NCBI GenBank assembly: GCA_003024985.2
Contig: PXIH01S0152666.1
From: Euperipatoides rowelli
Taxonomy: Eukaryota; Onychophora; Udeonychophora; Euonychophora; Peripatopsidae
DNA: 11,705 nucleotides
Direction: 5' to 3' (one strand)
Positions 8,881 through 11,705 of the stretch are shown here, one piece after another. The translations under genes were made by a program, and so were the position numbers. The notes under the pieces were generated by a model. That model did not search any database. It saw only the letters and a list, made by a program, of their open reading frames with translations, and was not told where the DNA came from. Each line of letters opens with the position of its first letter. Positions within the stretch are counted from its first letter, which is position 1.

Positions 8881-9390
8881 AGAAGGGATAATGTCATTAT
8901 TAACTTAGCTACAATAGTCAATCTTTACATGACATTGTTAATTTTTAGTAAATAAATGTTTTAATTATTAGCTAGAGTGTGAACATGCTCATACCTTTTA
9001 GTTATATTTACAAGCCAATGAGTTGTAATTTGCAGTTGGCTATAGAATGGAAGTCTACAAATAAGTTGGTATTAATTGGCTAAATGTTAGTCTGTATGCA
9101 AATACTATTAAATACTTGTTTTCTAGGTCATCCAGTGTCATAGTGTGTGTATACTGTCCAAGACTGATTTTTCCAATATTTTACGATATACTGTAAATTG
9201 CTGTTTTGGCAATACCATCATGTGACCAACAAAGTTTGAATTAGTCATCCCTTAACATACCTTGATGTATAGTATTTTGAATTAGACATTTACAATATAT
9301 TCATGATTGATCAAAATGTGTTCCTTGCCCTAGCTATCCCTCTAATTTGTATATGAAATATATTAATTTTATTCCTTTGTTTGCTTACAG

Positions 9391-9563
9391 CTCCTCCACG
9401 AACTATCCTGGGATCAGTCGGTACACCGAATGAAAACAATACTCCATTTAACAGAATTAATACTCATGCATTTCTGAATTCAAAAGTGTCATCATCCAGG
9501 TATGAAGAAGCTTGCAATAATGATGTTCCATCCCGAAGGAATTTTTTCCCCACCCCTACTTAG
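9391..9563 (+). CDS. RACGAP1: RACGAP1 orthologue, terminal coding exon (C-terminal tail)
   Basis: The acceptor TTGCTTACAG precedes this exon, which ends at TAG (9561-9563). One base carried over from the previous exon completes its first codon (A+CT, Thr). Only this frame stays open, so the phase-1 junction supports the join. The encoded tail reads TPPRTILGSVGTPNENN and ends RRNFFPTPT. In vertebrate RACGAP1 the tail has, in the same order, an LLGPVTTPE-like block and a C-terminus containing NFFASP (recalled from memory). The serine/basic stretch between them is poorly conserved. The tail is low-complexity, without predicted membrane or coiled-coil segments, and carries repeated TP dipeptides suited to mitotic proline-directed kinases. 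A donor-like CAG|GTATGA lies inside the exon at 9500. Two poly(A) signals follow, so this is most simply the last exon. Confidence 0.83.
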
Positions 9564-9580
9564 TTAGACTATTGTATCTC

Positions 9581-9605
9581 TGTACATAGGGTTTCATTGT
9601 ACATA
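9581..9605 (+). promoter_or_regulatory. Two Pumilio-type elements UGUACAUA in the proximal 3' UTR
   Basis: Perfect matches to the PUF consensus UGUANAUA at 9581-9588 and 9598-9605, 17 nt apart, upstream of the first poly(A) signal and so present in every mRNA form. In animals PUF proteins bind such sites to repress or destabilise mRNAs. The UGUA core can also bind CFIm during polyadenylation. Confidence 0.55.
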
Positions 9606-9641
9606 AAAGTGCTGACATTGAAGTTCTTATAATTAGCTGAC

Positions 9642-9647
9642 AATAAA
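9642..9647 (+). terminator. Proximal poly(A) signal AATAAA
   Basis: A canonical hexamer 79 nt after the stop codon. A GT/T-rich stretch (about 9648-9675) follows, as expected of a downstream element. UGUA motifs at 9581 and 9598 could act as CFIm upstream elements. Confidence 0.75.
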
Positions 9648-9857
9648 TGTGTTCCTAATTTGTTGTCATTGGTGATTTAGGGCCATTGTGGATACTGTCA
9701 GCACATTTTACAGTATGTACAAAATGAAAATGAAAGATGTGTGGACTTTTTAAGCATTTTTATTTGTCTTCCAAGGTATCGTGAAATAACATTTCGCTGA
9801 CCAAAAAATACTTGATTAAAAGTTATTATTTTAATTGTCTTGCTGTTCATTGAGCTC

Positions 9858-9913
9858 TGTAAATACTGTATATTTTAATTCATGTAGGAATTAGCATAAT
9901 TTTTATGTAAATA
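9858..9913 (+). promoter_or_regulatory. Two Pumilio-type elements UGUAAAUA in the distal 3' UTR
   Basis: Perfect UGUANAUA matches at 9858-9865 and 9906-9913. They would occur only in the long mRNA form. The second overlaps the distal poly(A) signal, so PUF binding and cleavage could compete. Confidence 0.5.
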
Positions 9914-9915
9914 AA
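9910..9915 (+). terminator. Distal poly(A) signal AATAAA
   Basis: A second canonical hexamer, overlapped by a UGUAAAUA motif (9906-9913). T/GT-rich sequence follows at about 9960-9995. It would give a 3' UTR about 270 nt longer than the proximal site. Confidence 0.6.
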
Positions 9916-9935
9916 AAGCATGAATATTGATGAGA

Positions 9936-10760
9936 CATTTTATAAATGGTTCGAGTTAATTGGTTTTAATGTATTATTTCTTGTTTGTTTTTTACAATAT
10001 TGTCGAAGTAATAAGTATGCACTTGTATTTTCGACATTTATATAATTTAATTTTTCACCAAGATGATCAGTGTAAATCAATAAGTATAAATAAACTAGCT
10101 GCAAATCATTTTTTTTTTTTTTCAAAATTTAAGTTTAAAAATTTGCATACCGTACTTTTTCTCAAAAAAATAGTCATTACTAAATTAAAATTCACAACTT
10201 TTATTTTACGTAAAATGAAAATATTTTTTGTGGTGTTGCAAAAAAAAAAAATATTTTGGCATGATGATGAAAATGTAAATTCTATTTTTAATGGAGCTTT
10301 AAGTTTGCTCATTGCGCTGATGGAAAGAAAAATAAAGTTCAATAATACAATTTTCTCACTTGATGCCCTTGTTATCATTTAACATTGTCAAATTAATCTA
10401 AAGCCATAAAAACATTTAGTCTTAAGTCCTTAAAGGCATTATAAACTATACTTTATTACTTACGCTTTCAGTAATAAACACTAAAAGGGTAATAAAGAAA
10501 AACTAGTGACGGCTACAGTTCACTAAGACTAATGGGAACAATTTTTTTAATGAGAAATATAAAATTAAACAGAAAGCAATCATATTTTGTAACAAAAGAG
10601 CTTTATACTATGTATTTGGTATCAGATCTGTGCTACTACCTTAGTGTATTAGTTATTATTAATGTAAAAAAAATTTTTTAAATATTTAGCAATACACCAG
10701 TATGATATTGTATATTCCTTTGATTTTATTCAATATAATGGATACTAAAAATAAAATACA
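9936..10760. other. Intergenic sequence downstream of the gene
   Basis: AT-rich sequence with homopolymer A and T runs. Overlapping open frames on both strands (9960-10382 and 10106-10378) are low-complexity Lys/Phe/Ile-rich products of base composition. I see no gene here. Confidence 0.6.
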
Positions 10761-10764
10761 TTAA

Positions 10765-11428
10765 AGGTCAAATGTAACAATTTTTTTTAAAAAAAAATTA
10801 TTATTGATTTTCAAAGATAATTACTAAAAAAAAATTCCACTGCAAAAAAAATAATTTAAAATGCATATAAAAAAAGGTAATTAAAGATAAAATTAAGACT
10901 AGTGCTATCCTTTGAATGAGATTACAAATTGAAGATTTCACATTTTTGGGGGGGTTTGAGATTAATTTGATGACGTAATAGTCTCTACAGCTTGTTTTCT
11001 TTGTAATTATTTTGCATGTTAAATAGAGGTACTGTATATTAAACTTATATTAAAGGTCATTTTGATTTTTAAAAAGAAAAACAAATTTGACCATAATAGC
11101 ACAAAGGATGAATTTGATTAAGATTTTTTACAAGTATTTAAACACTTAGTCCATAGGATTTCCAGCTTTAAGCTGACAAAGATAGCAAATATTNTATAGT
11201 TAAGTATATCAAGCTGTATTTATTTCTTGTCTATGACATCATAAAATATCTCCCCTGGTGTATACAATGGACAATATTGTTTAATGGCGAGGAGCTAAAG
11301 ACAATTATTTTAAAAATTGAAATGTAAATAATAATTTTGTTTTTATTTATTTTTCTAGTGGATATTTTTTTTAGTAAAATTTTTTGAAAATCAATTAAAA
11401 AAAACTTAAAATCCGTTACATTTGACCT
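10765..11428. mobile_element. MITE with long terminal inverted repeats, TTAA ends (664 bp)
   Basis: TTAA|AGGTCAAATGTAAC at the left (TTAA 10761-10764) is mirrored exactly at the right, with TTAA at 11429-11432. Homology extends inward through TTGATTTTCAAA, ACTAAAAAAAA and TCCACT, so each arm is about 90 bp with indels. TTAA plus AGG is a common piggyBac-like start, but a TA duplication (mariner-like) fits equally well. A partial internal copy, TTAAAGGTCA, is at about 11051 with an inverted TTTGACC at about 11085. No coding sequence. One ambiguous base (N) is at 11194. Confidence 0.78.
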
Positions 11429-11432
11429 TTAA

Positions 11433-11705
11433 ATTATCTTTACAAGGCTAGATAAAATGAACTATTTATGCAAGATCTCATTTATTTTTTTAAAAATCTT
11501 GATTATTTTTTTAAATTATGCAAAACTAAATATCAAAATCCTTATTTTGTTTGAAGTGATAGAATGTTACCCTTTTATTTTTTAATTCAACTTTATATTA
11601 AGGAGGATTGTAAAAATCCAAACGAAATTATTGCAAAATACTTATTTTTTTTTGTTCCCATAATTCAAATTTTGTTTAGATTAAGATATGATTTCCTTTT
11701 AGAAT
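11433..11705. other. AT-rich intergenic tail
   Basis: Short T-rich runs and no recognisable feature. Confidence 0.5.

Larger units (their letters stand above)
2954..9390 (+). other. RACGAP1: Last intron of the RACGAP1 orthologue (6,437 nt, phase 1)
   Basis: The intron starts GTAAGTTC and ends TTGCTTACAG. Protein alignment by eye needs no extra exon between its two flanks. It holds a hairpin (3441-3491), a piggyBac-type MITE, a hAT-type element, a Tigger transposase fossil, a repeat array and a GC-richer block. I see nothing recognisable in 2954-3430, about 5090-5560, 5650-7090, 8210-8520 and 8900-9370 beyond AT-rich sequence and homopolymers. Confidence 0.8.
9564..9935 (+). other. RACGAP1: 3' untranslated region of the RACGAP1 orthologue
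   Basis: The region runs from the stop codon to the inferred distal cleavage site. A short form would end near 9665, after the AATAAA at 9642. A long form would end near 9935, after the AATAAA at 9910. Four UGUANAUA motifs lie within it, two of them in both forms. Cleavage positions are inferred from signal spacing. Confidence 0.7.

Noticed and set aside
9960-10382. 140-codon open frame on the + strand, with an overlapping 90-codon frame on the - strand
   Set aside because: It lies beyond the poly(A) signals and is built from A/T homopolymers. The product is Lys/Phe/Ile-rich with no domain, and both strands are open for compositional reasons.
10970-10977. CRE-like TGACGTAA
   Set aside because: A single short motif inside a MITE, with no promoter context.

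Overview
The window is AT-rich animal DNA holding the 3' end of one spliced gene and many small transposable elements. Long introns, GT-AG splice sites, AATAAA poly(A) signals, and piggyBac-, hAT- and Tigger-type elements mark it as metazoan. The coding sequence is clearly diverged from vertebrates, so an invertebrate is likely. I cannot name the species.

The only gene I can support lies on the + strand. Its last two coding exons are at 2827-2953 and 9391-9563. Joined at a phase-1 intron they encode the last 99 residues of a RACGAP1 (MgcRacGAP/CYK-4/tumbleweed) orthologue, the GTPase-activating subunit of centralspindlin. These residues are the end of the RhoGAP domain and the Ser/Thr-Pro-rich C-terminal tail, which ends in the family's NFF-x-(S/T)P-like motif. 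The rest of the gene lies left of the window. Positions 1-2826 are intron, 2954-9390 is the 6.4-kb last intron, and 9564 to about 9935 is 3' UTR. The UTR has two poly(A) signals and four perfect Pumilio-type UGUANAUA sites.

Region by region: 1-850 is intron with hairpins and short direct repeats. About 857-1640 is a probable solo LTR or other terminally inverted element with its own CCAAT, TATA and AATAAA signals. 3441-3491 is a near-perfect hairpin. 3699-4278 is a piggyBac-type MITE with TTAA at both ends. 4362-5016 is a non-autonomous hAT element with an 8-bp target duplication. 7142-7551 is a nested array of direct repeats. About 7750-8205 (minus strand) is a decayed Tigger/pogo transposase C-terminus. 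About 8525-8880 is a GC-richer block of unknown origin with a CTCF-like motif. Beyond the gene, 10765-11428 is a MITE with long inverted repeats and TTAA ends.

The other long open frames are AT-rich chance frames or lie inside transposons. I found no second gene, structural RNA or CRISPR array. The most original leads are the Pumilio-site cluster, a possible LTR-driven transcript whose first AUG would be at 2830, the MITEs, and an excess of the 7-mer TACAGTA/TACTGTA.
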